The translations under genes and the position numbers were made by a program. A stretch of 64,000 nt of DNA from Rahnella aceris (GTDB lineage: Bacteria > Pseudomonadota > Gammaproteobacteria > Enterobacterales > Enterobacteriaceae): positions 2,170,001 through 2,234,000 of the forward strand of contig NZ_JAADJV010000001.1 of assembly GCF_011684115.1 (NCBI RefSeq), read 5' to 3'. Of this stretch, positions 46,435-54,162 are shown piece by piece (the stretch's first letter is position 1; the number at the start of each line of letters is the position of its first letter). The notes beneath the pieces are model-generated. The model was not told the origin of the DNA, searched no databases, and saw nothing but the letters and a program-made list of their open reading frames with translations.

Positions 46435-47301
46435 TCAGTGCAGACGCCCCATACGGCGCATGGCCCGGTGCCATGAGCCGTTTCTCACCGCCCAGCGCAA
46501 TACCCCTGCAATGCAACGGGTGGCGAAACGAATCCTCCGGCGCTTCGGCGGGGAAAGGGAAATCCCCAGTTGGATTGCTGCCCACTCAGGCAATAATTCA
46601 ATGCCAGCCTGAATCATCAGGCTGCCCACCGGCCTGGCCAGACGGCTCGGCGCGGGTGCATTCTGCAATAATCTTACCACTTCAAGCGTCCGTTCATCGC
46701 AGCGCAACTGCGGGCGCATCGCCTGCAGATAGGCTTCTACCGCATCGACACTCTCCGGCACATTTGCCGCCCCCAGGCTTTTCGCCACACGGGAAAACTC
46801 CTGATAATAGCGGTTCTGATCGCTCAGGCTGAGCGCAGGATTGCGATAACGCAGATGCGATTGCAGGAAGCTGTACGCTTCGGCTACGTGCACCCAGACC
46901 AGTAAATCCGGATCGCTGGCCGCATAAGGCGTGCCGTAAGCATCGGTACCGGTCACCCGCAAATGAATGGATTTTACTTTTTCGATTAACGCGTTGGCGT
47001 CATTAACAGGCGCAAAAGTCGTCCCGGAAATGAACTGACTGGTGCGACGAAGTCGCCCGAGCATATCTTCACGAAATGAGGAATGATCCCAGACACCGGC
47101 AAGCGCCAGCGGATGAAGCATTTGCAGCAATAAGGCACTGACGCCGCCACAAAGCATGGATGAGAAGTCTCCGTGAATTCGCCAGGTGATGCTTTGCGGA
47201 CCAAACAGTCCCGGGTCACCCGGCGGATTCTCAAAGTCTATACCGCCTAACGCCAGGCCCGAAAGACTCAGCACCTGACGTTCTATTCTCTTTCTTAACA
47301 A
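46435..47301 (-). CDS. Oxygenase MpaB-like protein (DUF2236)
   Basis: 288 residues. The DUF2236 pattern is clear: SITWRIHGDFSSMLCGGVSALLLQMLHPLALAGV, then WVHVAEAYSFLQSHLRY. Family members include latex-clearing protein and fungal MpaB, haem enzymes that cleave C=C bonds with oxygen; the family His and Arg residues are visible. The start is probably TTG 47301, 17 bp after the TetR stop; no ATG is available nearby. It is probably co-transcribed with the TetR gene. The substrate is unknown. Confidence 0.8.
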   Translation of the reverse strand: MLRKRIERQVLSLSGLALGGIDFENPPGDPGLFGPQSITWRIHGDFSSMLCGGVSALLLQMLHPLALAGVWDHSSFREDMLGRLRRTSQFISGTTFAPVNDANALIEKVKSIHLRVTGTDAYGTPYAASDPDLLVWVHVAEAYSFLQSHLRYRNPALSLSDQNRYYQEFSRVAKSLGAANVPESVDAVEAYLQAMRPQLRCDERTLEVVRLLQNAPAPSRLARPVGSLMIQAGIELLPEWAAIQLGISLSPPKRRRIRFATRCIAGVLRWAVRNGSWHRAMRRMGRLH

Positions 47302-47318
47302 TTATCTTAACTCAGTGA

Positions 47319-47978
47319 TTAATGTGCGGCTTTGCTGACAACCGTGGCTTTGGTCAGCTCCGGCCACAGGTTCATGACCACGTCAATCAGCCGGTTGAGT
47401 TCATCAGAACTTGCGCCGTCACGGGCCTGTACGGAGAAGCCCTGAATGGTGCAGGCCAGGTATTTCGCCAGCAGCGCGCTGTCAGTTACCGCAGTCAAAT
47501 CACCGCTCTGTTTTTTCTTCTCGAAATATTCAAACAGAGTGCGTTCCTGCGAAAGGTGGCGCGCACGCAGCATTTCGGCAATATCCGCAGAAGATGAAGA
47601 CATCCCGGATGATGCGCTGATCATAAAGCAGCCACTTGGCGTGTCGCAGTCGGTAAACAGCTCAACGATGGCACGCAGATAGCGCCCAACCGTATCCTCA
47701 ACGGACAAATCTGTTCTGCTCAGTAAACATGAGCTCTTTTCGTAAAAGTTTTTCAGATAATGTTCAACGGCTGCGCGGAAAAGCCCTTCTTTGTTACCAA
47801 ATTCGGCATACAAAGTTGGCGCTTTTGCACCGGTTGCTTCGACCAAATCGGCTAATGAAGTGGCCTCGTAACCATGGCGCCAGAATAAATTCAAGGCCTT
47901 GCTCAGAGCAGTTCCACGATCGAACTGTTTTGGGCGACCGCGACTTTTCCGGACCAAAGCCGTCTGTTCAGTGCTCAT
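47319..47978 (-). CDS. TetR-family regulator
   Basis: 219 residues from ATG 47978, chosen for the GGAGGG ribosome site. The N-terminus is TetR/AcrR-like: a basic KSRGRPKQFDRG segment, then the helix-turn-helix ATSLADLVEATGAKAPTLYAEFGNKEGLF. The C-terminal ligand domain includes GCFMISASSGMSSS. It is divergent from the small exported gene at 48189. The nearby TTATCG-AG-CGATAA palindrome is a plausible binding site. Confidence 0.87.
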   Translation of the reverse strand: MSTEQTALVRKSRGRPKQFDRGTALSKALNLFWRHGYEATSLADLVEATGAKAPTLYAEFGNKEGLFRAAVEHYLKNFYEKSSCLLSRTDLSVEDTVGRYLRAIVELFTDCDTPSGCFMISASSGMSSSSADIAEMLRARHLSQERTLFEYFEKKKQSGDLTAVTDSALLAKYLACTIQGFSVQARDGASSDELNRLIDVVMNLWPELTKATVVSKAAH

Positions 47979-48035
47979 ACACCCTCCTTCCATCACCATT
48001 GTGATTATGGTTATTAAAATAGTTATAGAAATAAC

Positions 48036-48105
48036 TTAACGATCATTATTAAAAATAGTTGCGCACAAGTCCAGCGGAGTTTATCATTTAATTATCGAGC
48101 GATAA
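48036..48105 (+). promoter_or_regulatory. Dual-box promoter module A (before the 85-aa exported protein)
   Basis: TTAACG at 48036 and TTATCG at 48092 are 56 bp apart. Between them lie TTGCGC (48059-48064), a 17-bp spacer and TATCAT (48082-48087), which look like -35 and -10 elements. The downstream box extends into the palindrome TTATCG-AG-CGATAA. The same layout precedes three downstream genes. Confidence 0.65.
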
Positions 48106-48188
48106 GAAAATCACTCAAACCCGCAAAGCTGCACAACTAAAACGCTTTTATAAGCCTTTTGCAGACAACACATTCAGGACGTAACATC

Positions 48189-48446
48189 ATGAGTAACTTT
48201 AAAATCCTTCTTGCAGTTCTGGCATTAACCGCTGTACCGGTTGCCAATGTTGCCGCACAGCAGGTTATCATGATGCCTTTGCAGAGTCAGGAAGTGCGGA
48301 TGGTCAATGTGACCGGTGACAGTAACTTCTGTAACCCGGCCACCTGTACGAACAAAAAAATCGAACAGGGCCGTATTCCTACTTCTCCCACTCAACCACC
48401 TGCGCCTTCAACCTCTGGTCATCAGCCCGCTTCTGTTTATTACTAA
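48189..48446 (+). CDS. Small exported protein with CxxxxC motif
   Basis: 85 residues from ATG 48189. A signal peptide (MSNFKILLAVLALTAVPVANVAA) is followed by about 60 mature residues with two cysteines in FCNPATCTN, probably a disulfide, and a Pro/Ser/Thr-rich tail ending SVYY. I do not recognise the family. It shares the upstream promoter module with the three DUF1471 genes, suggesting joint control. A hairpin terminator follows at 48489. Confidence 0.75.
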   Translation: MSNFKILLAVLALTAVPVANVAAQQVIMMPLQSQEVRMVNVTGDSNFCNPATCTNKKIEQGRIPTSPTQPPAPSTSGHQPASVYY

Positions 48447-48488
48447 TGACCACGGAGCCTGATGACAGACCGTCAGGGCAGGAATCAC

Positions 48489-48519
48489 GATAAGGCGGCT
48501 TATGTCGCCTTATCTTTTT
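48489..48519 (+). terminator. Terminator after the small exported protein
   Basis: GATAAGGCGGC pairs with GTCGCCTTATC over a short loop, followed by TTTTTCC. Confidence 0.75.
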
Positions 48520-48569
48520 CCTGGCCGCCCCATGTTTTATCACCCTCGCTGGCCAGAACCAACCATTAA

Positions 48570-48640
48570 CTTAGCGATCATTAAAGATTCATTCAGCAAA
48601 ATTATGCATAAAGGATTTTCAATTCTTATCGCGAATCATT
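48570..48640 (+). promoter_or_regulatory. Degenerate extra copy of the dual-box module
   Basis: TTAGCGATCATTAA at 48571 and TTATCGCGAATC at 48626 are 55 bp apart and resemble the paired boxes of modules A-D, but no gene follows before module B. It may be a relic of a lost paralogue or an extra regulator site. The 416-bp gap 48447-48862 holds only the terminator, this relic and module B. Confidence 0.4.
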
Positions 48641-48711
48641 TTAAAAACATTCATTTAACAAAATGAAAACAAAAACCGCGTTTAGCGTGACATTCATCAC
48701 AGCACGATTAG

Positions 48712-48782
48712 TTAACGTTCATTAAAAAAACATCTTGCACAAACTCTCAACACTCCCTATCATTTACTTATCGAACGTTAAC
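48712..48782 (+). promoter_or_regulatory. Dual-box promoter module B (first DUF1471 gene)
   Basis: TTAACG 48712 and TTATCG 48768 are 56 bp apart. TTGCAC (48735-48740), a 17-bp spacer and TATCAT (48758-48763) form the core promoter. The downstream box TTATCG-AA-CGTTAA is nearly palindromic. Confidence 0.65.
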
Positions 48783-48862
48783 TAATAACTAACGTTGACC
48801 CGAAACTGAGGTTCCTGAATAAGGCACCCCGAATAAAAAATTGACGAACAGGAATTAACATC

Positions 48863-49120
48863 ATGAAAACTATCGCAATGACAATCGCAGCACTCACACT
48901 TGCTACCGCTTCTTTCTCTACCCTGGCGGCGACTGAGGTTCAGTCTGTACCTGCGGGTGAACAAACTATCGGTACTGTCAGCGCCTCTTCAAACGGTGAC
49001 CTGAGCACACTGCAGTCAAAACTGAACGCGAAAGCCACTGAAGCCGGTGCAAGCTCATACCGCATCATCGGTGCTTCTGGTGAAAACCATCTGTACGGTA
49101 CTGCTGAGCTGTATAAATAA
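48863..49120 (+). CDS. DUF1471 (YhcN/BhsA-like) periplasmic protein, copy 1
   Basis: 85 residues. A signal peptide (MKTIAMTIAALTLATASFSTLAA) is followed by a ~62-residue DUF1471 domain: GTVSASSNGDLSTLQSKLN, then AGASSYRIIGASGENHLYGT. Family members such as BhsA, McbA and YhcN are periplasmic or outer-membrane-associated proteins linked to stress resistance and biofilm formation. It is the most divergent of three tandem paralogues. Confidence 0.88.
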   Translation: MKTIAMTIAALTLATASFSTLAATEVQSVPAGEQTIGTVSASSNGDLSTLQSKLNAKATEAGASSYRIIGASGENHLYGTAELYK

Positions 49121-49160
49121 GGCCTGAAGATTTCGTTAGCAGATTGTTCCGCACAATAAG

Positions 49161-49231
49161 TTAACGATTAATAAATAAATGAGTTGCACAGAATGTGATC
49201 CAGGTCTAACATTTACTTATCAACTGTTAAG
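49161..49231 (+). promoter_or_regulatory. Dual-box promoter module C (second DUF1471 gene)
   Basis: TTAACG 49161 and TTATCA 49217 are 56 bp apart. TTGCAC (49184-49189), a 17-bp spacer and TAACAT (49207-49212) lie between. The downstream box is TTATCA-AC-TGTTAA. Confidence 0.62.
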
Positions 49232-49289
49232 AAATAACAGTCGGACCTAATAATCACCTGCTGATAAACAGATAAAAAGGAAGACCATC

Positions 49290-49547
49290 ATGAAAAATAT
49301 CACTATGACTTTAGCTGCAATTGCGCTTGCTACCGCCTCATTCTCTACCCTGGCAGCGACTGAAGTTCAGTCTGCACCAGAAGGTCAACAAGCAATTGGT
49401 GTGGTAAGTGCTTCTTCAAGCAATGATTTATCAAGCCTGCAGAACAAACTGAATGCAAAAGCCAACGAAGCGGGTGCAAGCTCATACCGTATCATCGGCG
49501 CTTCAGGTGAAAACCATCTGTACGGTACTGCTGAGCTGTATAAATAA
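49290..49547 (+). CDS. DUF1471 (YhcN/BhsA-like) periplasmic protein, copy 2
   Basis: 85 residues with the same signal peptide pattern and DUF1471 domain as its neighbours. It differs from copy 3 at about ten residues only. The last ~35 residues are almost the same in all three copies, and the DNA of this part is nearly identical too, so gene conversion or recent duplication is likely. It has its own promoter module and ribosome site (AAGGAAG). Confidence 0.88.
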   Translation: MKNITMTLAAIALATASFSTLAATEVQSAPEGQQAIGVVSASSSNDLSSLQNKLNAKANEAGASSYRIIGASGENHLYGTAELYK

Positions 49548-49586
49548 GCACAAGAATAAGCAATTTAAGGGTACAACAGCATTTAG

Positions 49587-49656
49587 TTAACGATTAATAA
49601 GCTAGATGTTGTATCGGACAGAAGACAGCTTTGCACATTAAATGAACGTTGATGAC
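49587..49656 (+). promoter_or_regulatory. Dual-box promoter module D (third DUF1471 gene), degenerate
   Basis: TTAACG at 49587 is intact, and TGAACGTTGATG at 49643 keeps the 56-bp spacing but has lost much of the box. The core promoter is weaker too: TTGTAT (49609-49614), a 17-bp spacer, then TGCACA. The third gene may be less tightly controlled. Confidence 0.45.
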
Positions 49657-49698
49657 AACGCCTGGCAAAGCTCAAAAATACGAAATGAGGAAAATAAC

Positions 49699-49956
49699 AT
49701 GAAAAACGTAACAATGACTCTTGCTGCAATCGCACTGGCTACCGCTTCATTCTCGACTCTGGCAGCGACTGAAGTTCAGTCCGCACCGGCAGGTCAGCAG
49801 GCAATTGGTGTGGTCAGCGCAACATCAGGTAACAGCCTGAGCAGCCTGCAGGACAAACTGAATGCTAAAGCCAGCGAAGCCGGTGCAAGCTCTTACCGTA
49901 TCATCGGTGCTTCAGGTGATAACCATCTGTATGGCACAGCTGAACTGTATAAATAA
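49699..49956 (+). CDS. DUF1471 (YhcN/BhsA-like) periplasmic protein, copy 3
   Basis: 85 residues from ATG 49699, with GAGG upstream; the longer frame from 49642 adds residues before the signal peptide and is rejected. The signal peptide MKNVTMTLAAIALATASFSTLAA and the DUF1471 domain closely match copy 2, with Asp for Glu in ASGDNHLYGT. A terminator follows within 40 bp, ending the tandem cluster. Confidence 0.88.
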   Translation: MKNVTMTLAAIALATASFSTLAATEVQSAPAGQQAIGVVSATSGNSLSSLQDKLNAKASEAGASSYRIIGASGDNHLYGTAELYK

Positions 49957-49992
49957 GCTGAAGTAAGCAGTAAAAAAGCAGTAAGCAGAAGA

Positions 49993-50013
49993 GGCGGCAT
50001 TTGCCGCCTTTTT
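49993..50013 (+). terminator. Terminator after the DUF1471 cluster
   Basis: GGCGGCA pairs with TGCCGCC over a two-base loop, then TTTTT. Confidence 0.85.
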
Positions 50014-50203
50014 CGTGTCTGTGTTTTATGAAAAATTTCTCTGAATGCTCCCTGCCCGCCTGACCTTGTGCTACATTTTTCTCTTCTATTTCCTTAAGGC
50101 CCTCTTTCCCAATGTAACGAACTCTCATCACTGACAGTTTTTCTTCTCCCTGTTGCCTGCGGGCAATTCGGGGTTTCTGTTATTTCTGATGAGAATCTCT
50201 TTC

Positions 50204-51418
50204 ATGAATTCGTTATTAATTGCGCTCATACGCGCACTGCGCAGCCATCGCTGGCTGCGGCTGCTGGGCTTTGCCTTTATTTTATCATCTCTGGGTAATG
50301 GCCTGACACAGGTGGTGGTTTTTGGTCAACTGCTGCGCTGGAACGCCTCCCCTGCTACGCTGACTTTCGCTTATATGCTGGCAACATTGCCCGGCTTTAT
50401 CGGAAGTCTGTGGGGCGAACGCTTGTGCAGAAAAATGTCGCCGCTGCAGATTTTGATCCTGACCGAAATTCTCGGCATGGTGGCATTGATATTTCCGCTG
50501 TACGGCTTGCTGTCACACAATATTTCCGCGTTGCTGGCTGTTCAGTCTGCCGAGGCGTTGCTCAGCGGGATGAGTTATCCGGCGCTCACGTTGTTATTCA
50601 AACGCGGGCTGAGTGTTGATGAGTTACCGGCAGCGACGGCAATGGAAACGCTGATCTTCGCGGCGCAGGTCATGCTCGGCACCGGCGCAGGGGTTTTGTT
50701 GTTCAATGTTGTTTCGCCACTCAGCATTCTGCTGCTTGATGCCCTGAGTTTTGCCGCATCTGCCATTTTGCTTCTGATCACCCGGAAAATATTTCAGGCC
50801 AGATGCGCCGACACAACGCCCGCTGATTCCGCCGTACCCGCGTCACTGCGCTGGAAAAATTACTCACCGCTACAGAAACGAAGCGTCTTGCTGCTACCGG
50901 CGCTCGCCGCCGTCGGTTCACCCGCGATGGCATTATTGCCCGCACTGGCGCAACAAATCCGCCCTGAAGAAGCCACAGGTCTGGCGCTCCCTTTGTTGTT
51001 CTCCCGTAGCCTGGGACAACTTTGCGGGCCGTTATTGCTCAATGCCGACAAACTCCGCCGTTACAGCGCCAGCAACGGACGGTTATTGCTATGCCTGATG
51101 TTGTTTCTGGGCGGATATTTTCTGCTTTCTCCCCTCTCCACCTGGCCGGTGGCCAGTCTGATGCTGATTTTCGGTGCTCATCTGGCCTCGAATGTGGTGT
51201 TTACATTAGGGACTTTCGGCGTGCTGCAAAATTTTGCGGGCAGGCAGGTCACCACAGCCAGCGCTCTGGCCTGGCGCGGACAAGTTATGGTGAGCGCTTT
51301 TGCCACCGGCGCCGCCGGTTTACTGGCTGATAGCATCGGGGCAACCGGCGCGCTTTATAGTGTGTCAATCGCCAGCCTGACCGGGGTTGTTATCTTACTC
51401 TGGCACTACAGAGCGTAA
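50204..51418 (+). CDS. MFS transporter
   Basis: 404 residues from ATG 50204 (ATG 50189 is also in frame). About 11-12 membrane segments. The pattern LLGFAFILSSLGNGLTQVVVFGQLL and the SLWGERLCRKMSPLQILILTE loop fit an MFS drug-efflux-like subgroup (MFS_3 type). The substrate is unknown. A terminator hairpin follows directly and is part of a direct repeat around the next gene pair. Confidence 0.82.
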   Translation: MNSLLIALIRALRSHRWLRLLGFAFILSSLGNGLTQVVVFGQLLRWNASPATLTFAYMLATLPGFIGSLWGERLCRKMSPLQILILTEILGMVALIFPLYGLLSHNISALLAVQSAEALLSGMSYPALTLLFKRGLSVDELPAATAMETLIFAAQVMLGTGAGVLLFNVVSPLSILLLDALSFAASAILLLITRKIFQARCADTTPADSAVPASLRWKNYSPLQKRSVLLLPALAAVGSPAMALLPALAQQIRPEEATGLALPLLFSRSLGQLCGPLLLNADKLRRYSASNGRLLLCLMLFLGGYFLLSPLSTWPVASLMLIFGAHLASNVVFTLGTFGVLQNFAGRQVTTASALAWRGQVMVSAFATGAAGLLADSIGATGALYSVSIASLTGVVILLWHYRA

Positions 51419-51420
51419 TC

Positions 51421-51458
51421 AGAAAACGACAAAGGCAGGGATTTCTCTCTGCCTTTTA
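51421..51458. repeat. Direct repeat (terminator), left copy
   Basis: AGAAAACGACAAAGGCAGGG leads into ATTTCTCTCTGCCTTTT; the hairpin AGGCAG/CTGCCT with a T-run makes it a terminator for the MFS gene. A copy with one changed base lies at 52281-52317, on the other side of the toxin-antitoxin pair. Confidence 0.9.
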
Positions 51459-51591
51459 ACCCCATGGGAGTGCTTTTCTTCGGCATATCTCGCAAGAATT
51501 CTCCTTACTTATCTCGTCAGACGTTGGCTGTCGTATAAAGACGTTGGCGTGAGGCATATTTAGGTATAAAATTTTATACACAAGGAAAGTG

Positions 51592-51951
51592 ATGGTGATT
51601 AAAGATATCGACTGGCGTGGAAGTTCGTTGAAGGATTTACGTGATTTCCCCACAGACGCCAGAAAAAGAGCAGGCTATGAACTTGAACAAATTCAGCATG
51701 GGCTTCCCCCAACACAATGGAAGTCAGTCAGCGACTGGGGAGCTGGCGTGGTTGAAATCAAACTTGATGTGTTTGCCGGTACTTTTCGGGTTATCTATCT
51801 CGCTAAATTCGACGAGGCCATTTACATCCTGCACTGCTTTGCGAAAAAGAAGCAGCAAACCAGCCCGAAAGATATTTCCATTATAAAAAGCCGCTATGCC
51901 CAAATTGTCCGGGAGCGCCACAGGAGAGAAAATGAAAAAGGATGTTATTGA
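51592..51951 (+). CDS. RelE/HigB-type toxin (Gp49-like, PF05973)
   Basis: 119 residues from ATG 51592 (GTG three bases upstream is the alternative), with AAGGAAAG before it. The Gp49-like family pattern is KDLRDFPTDARKRAGYELEQIQHG, VVEIKLDVFAGTFRVIYLAKF and ILHCFAKKKQQTSPKDI. Such proteins are RNases that cut mRNA on the ribosome. The toxin gene comes first, as in higBA. The antitoxin starts 20 nt before its stop. Confidence 0.87.
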   Translation: MVIKDIDWRGSSLKDLRDFPTDARKRAGYELEQIQHGLPPTQWKSVSDWGAGVVEIKLDVFAGTFRVIYLAKFDEAIYILHCFAKKKQQTSPKDISIIKSRYAQIVRERHRRENEKGCY

Positions 51952-52273
51952 TGTCGCATCACGACATATCACACCAGCAGGCGGAAATGTTTTCGCCGAT
52001 TTGGGATTCAGCGCTGTCGAAGCACAGGCTTTACATGCCGATTCACAGCGTAAAATTGCCCATACTCTGGCGCTCAAAGAACAACTGATGACTGAAATTG
52101 GCCTCTGGATCGCCCATCAGAATTTACTTCAGAGCGATGCTGCAAAAATTTTGCAAGTTTCCCGCCCGCGCGTTTCTGACGTAGTGAACAAAAAGACGGA
52201 TAAATTTACGCTCGATGCCCTGATTCTGATGCTGAGTCTGGCCGGAAAACAGGTAAAGCTGGTGGTTGAATAA
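51932..52273 (+). CDS. XRE-type antitoxin (HigA-like)
   Basis: 113 residues from ATG 51932 with AGGAGAG upstream, overlapping the toxin gene by 20 nt. A helix-turn-helix of the XRE/HTH_37 type lies near residues 50-100 (QSDAAKILQVSRPRVSDVVNKKTDKF). It should bind the toxin and repress the pair's promoter. The N-terminal ~35 residues probably form the toxin-binding part. Confidence 0.87.
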   Translation: MKKDVIDVASRHITPAGGNVFADLGFSAVEAQALHADSQRKIAHTLALKEQLMTEIGLWIAHQNLLQSDAAKILQVSRPRVSDVVNKKTDKFTLDALILMLSLAGKQVKLVVE

Positions 52274-52280
52274 TCAGCAA

Positions 52281-52317
52281 AGAAAACGACAAAGGCAGGG
52301 ATTTCTCCCTGCCTTTT
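52281..52317. repeat. Direct repeat (terminator), right copy
   Basis: Same 37-bp sequence as at 51421 except for one base in the hairpin (CTCC for CTCT) and the tail. It lies 7 bp after the antitoxin stop and before the convergent ddlA. Together the two copies enclose the toxin-antitoxin pair exactly. Confidence 0.9.
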
Positions 52318-52341
52318 CATCTCAATGCAAAATTTGAATAA

Positions 52342-53439
52342 TCAGTTGGCAGAACTCTTCAGTTGGTTATCCTGCTGATGTTGCTCGAGCGCCAGCTCAA
52401 TCAGGCGGGTGATCAGCTCACTGTAACTTAACCCGCTGGCTGCCCAGAGTTTCGGATACATACTGATGTTGGTGAAGCCCGGCAATGTATTGATTTCATT
52501 GATGACGACATCGCCCTGTTCTGTCAGGAAAACGTCCACACGCGCCATGCCGCGACATTCCAGCACCTGAAATGCCTGCAAGGCAATGGCGCGGATACGG
52601 TCGTGGGTCTCACGGGGTAAATCAGCCGGAACCGCAATGGAAGCACCGGATTCGTTGATGTATTTGGTATCGTAGGAATAAAACTCGTCGTGCAGGATCA
52701 CTTCGCCACACACACTGGCCTGCGGGTGATCGTTACCCAACACAGCGCATTCAATTTCACGACCTTTAATGGCCGATTCCACCAGCACTTTGTGGTCGAA
52801 GCTGAAGGCTTTATCCAGCGCACGCTGATAGCCATCTTCATCACTGACTTTACTGACGCCCACCGATGAGCCCTGATTCGCCGGTTTGATAAAAAGCGGC
52901 AGACCGAGTTGTTGCGAAACACTGGCAAAGGTATTTTTCTGACGGTTCGCACGTGTCAGGCACACAAACGGGGCAACAGCCAGACCGGCATCGCGCAGCA
53001 AACGCTTGGTGACATCTTTATCCATGCTCACGGCGGAACCCAGCACGCCGGACCCCACGAAGGCAATATTTGCCATGCGCAGCAGCCCCTGCAAGGAACC
53101 GTCTTCCCCCAGCGTTCCGTGCACTATCGGGAAGATCACATCCACTTGCGACAACGCGCTGGCGCTGTGAGTCTCAATTAACTGATTCTCAGTCTGACCG
53201 GGGATCAGTGCAACCTGGTTATTCGAGCGGTTCAGGGCAATCAGCGACGGATTTTCAGCATTGATCAGGTAGTTACTGGCATCATTAATATGCCATTCCC
53301 CTTTCTTATCAATGCCCAGCAATGTCACATCAAAGCGTTGTTTATCAATCGCATCCACAATGTTTTTTGCCGACTGCAGTGACACTTCATGCTCTGCCGA
53401 TTTACCACCGAAAATAATACCAACCCGTAATTTACTCAC
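52342..53439 (-). CDS. ddlA: D-alanine--D-alanine ligase A
   Basis: 365 residues, E. coli DdlA has 364. ATP-grasp ligase that joins two D-alanines for peptidoglycan precursor synthesis in the cytoplasm. The N-terminal [22 protein letters not shown], the ATP-grasp [16 protein letters not shown] and the C-terminal [21 protein letters not shown] are all intact. The ribosome site AAGGAGCAGCAGG precedes ATG 53439. Confidence 0.96.
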   Translation of the reverse strand: MSKLRVGIIFGGKSAEHEVSLQSAKNIVDAIDKQRFDVTLLGIDKKGEWHINDASNYLINAENPSLIALNRSNNQVALIPGQTENQLIETHSASALSQVDVIFPIVHGTLGEDGSLQGLLRMANIAFVGSGVLGSAVSMDKDVTKRLLRDAGLAVAPFVCLTRANRQKNTFASVSQQLGLPLFIKPANQGSSVGVSKVSDEDGYQRALDKAFSFDHKVLVESAIKGREIECAVLGNDHPQASVCGEVILHDEFYSYDTKYINESGASIAVPADLPRETHDRIRAIALQAFQVLECRGMARVDVFLTEQGDVVINEINTLPGFTNISMYPKLWAASGLSYSELITRLIELALEQHQQDNQLKSSAN

Positions 53440-53497
53440 CTGCTGCTCCTTGTCGCCAGCCTCAGCGGACGGCGAACGTTTCTATAAACAACCACGA

Positions 53498-53827
53498 CTA
53501 ATCAACAACAAACAGTTTCGCGCCAATTGGTGTGGATGAACGGTGTGCTTCAGCATTGTCCGCCACCTGATAACTCATGCCCGGCGATAAGGTGAAATTC
53601 CGTCCGTCCTCAAGACGCGTATGAAGCTCCCCCTCCAGGCAGAACAAAACATGGCCTTTACTGCACCAGTGATCAGCCTCATAGCCAGGTGAATATTCAA
53701 CGATACGCACACGGATATCGCCAAATTTTTGCGTACGCCACAGCGCCATGCCGGTATCACCCGGATGCTGCGTCGGCGTGACATCACTCCAGTCAGTCGT
53801 GCAAAACGGAATCGCATCAAGCTTCAT
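53498..53827 (-). CDS. DHCW-motif cupin-fold protein
   Basis: 109 residues from ATG 53827 (MKLDAIPFCTTDW); the frame upstream adds 21 unlikely residues. A single cupin domain with the motif ADHWCSKGHVLFCLEGEL, then GMSYQVADNAEAHRS, which names the small DHCW cupin family. It may bind a metal through these His and Cys residues. The function is unknown. It is a separate gene downstream of no clear operon. Confidence 0.8.
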   Translation of the reverse strand: MKLDAIPFCTTDWSDVTPTQHPGDTGMALWRTQKFGDIRVRIVEYSPGYEADHWCSKGHVLFCLEGELHTRLEDGRNFTLSPGMSYQVADNAEAHRSSTPIGAKLFVVD

Positions 53828-54162
53828 GAGTTTCTCAATGTCGGGAAAAGGAAGGAAAGCCAGCATAAAAGTGAGCGGTAAATTTATCAATCGCTTGCTG
53901 AAAACAATTCATTAACAGCCGCTCGCAAAGTTGCGTAAAGCCGATTGTTCTTAGAGACAGGCTGCAGCGCACGTATGGCAGGGCCAGGGGAGAATGCGGG
54001 CAGCACACGCCATACCGTTGTGTTGCATGAGATGTCTGTGGGACAGCGGTCACGTTTTTTCGACTATGCTTAATGTTCTGTTGAGAACGCAGAAAGGCGC
54101 ACGCACCTCAATTCCAACGTGCCGTTGTTTTCGACGACACGCCACAAAACAAGGAGCAACAT
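53828..54162. other. 335-bp divergent intergenic region without a gene
   Basis: The gap separates the cupin gene from the aldehyde dehydrogenase. No frame with a ribosome site stands out. A GACTATGCTTAATG stretch near 54062 could be a -10 region for the dehydrogenase, but no matching -35 is clear. Confidence 0.4.

Noticed and set aside
46101..46832. 243-codon frame across the end of abgT and the MpaB-like gene
   Set aside because: It spans the ends of two convergent, well-supported genes and shows no recognisable protein pattern.
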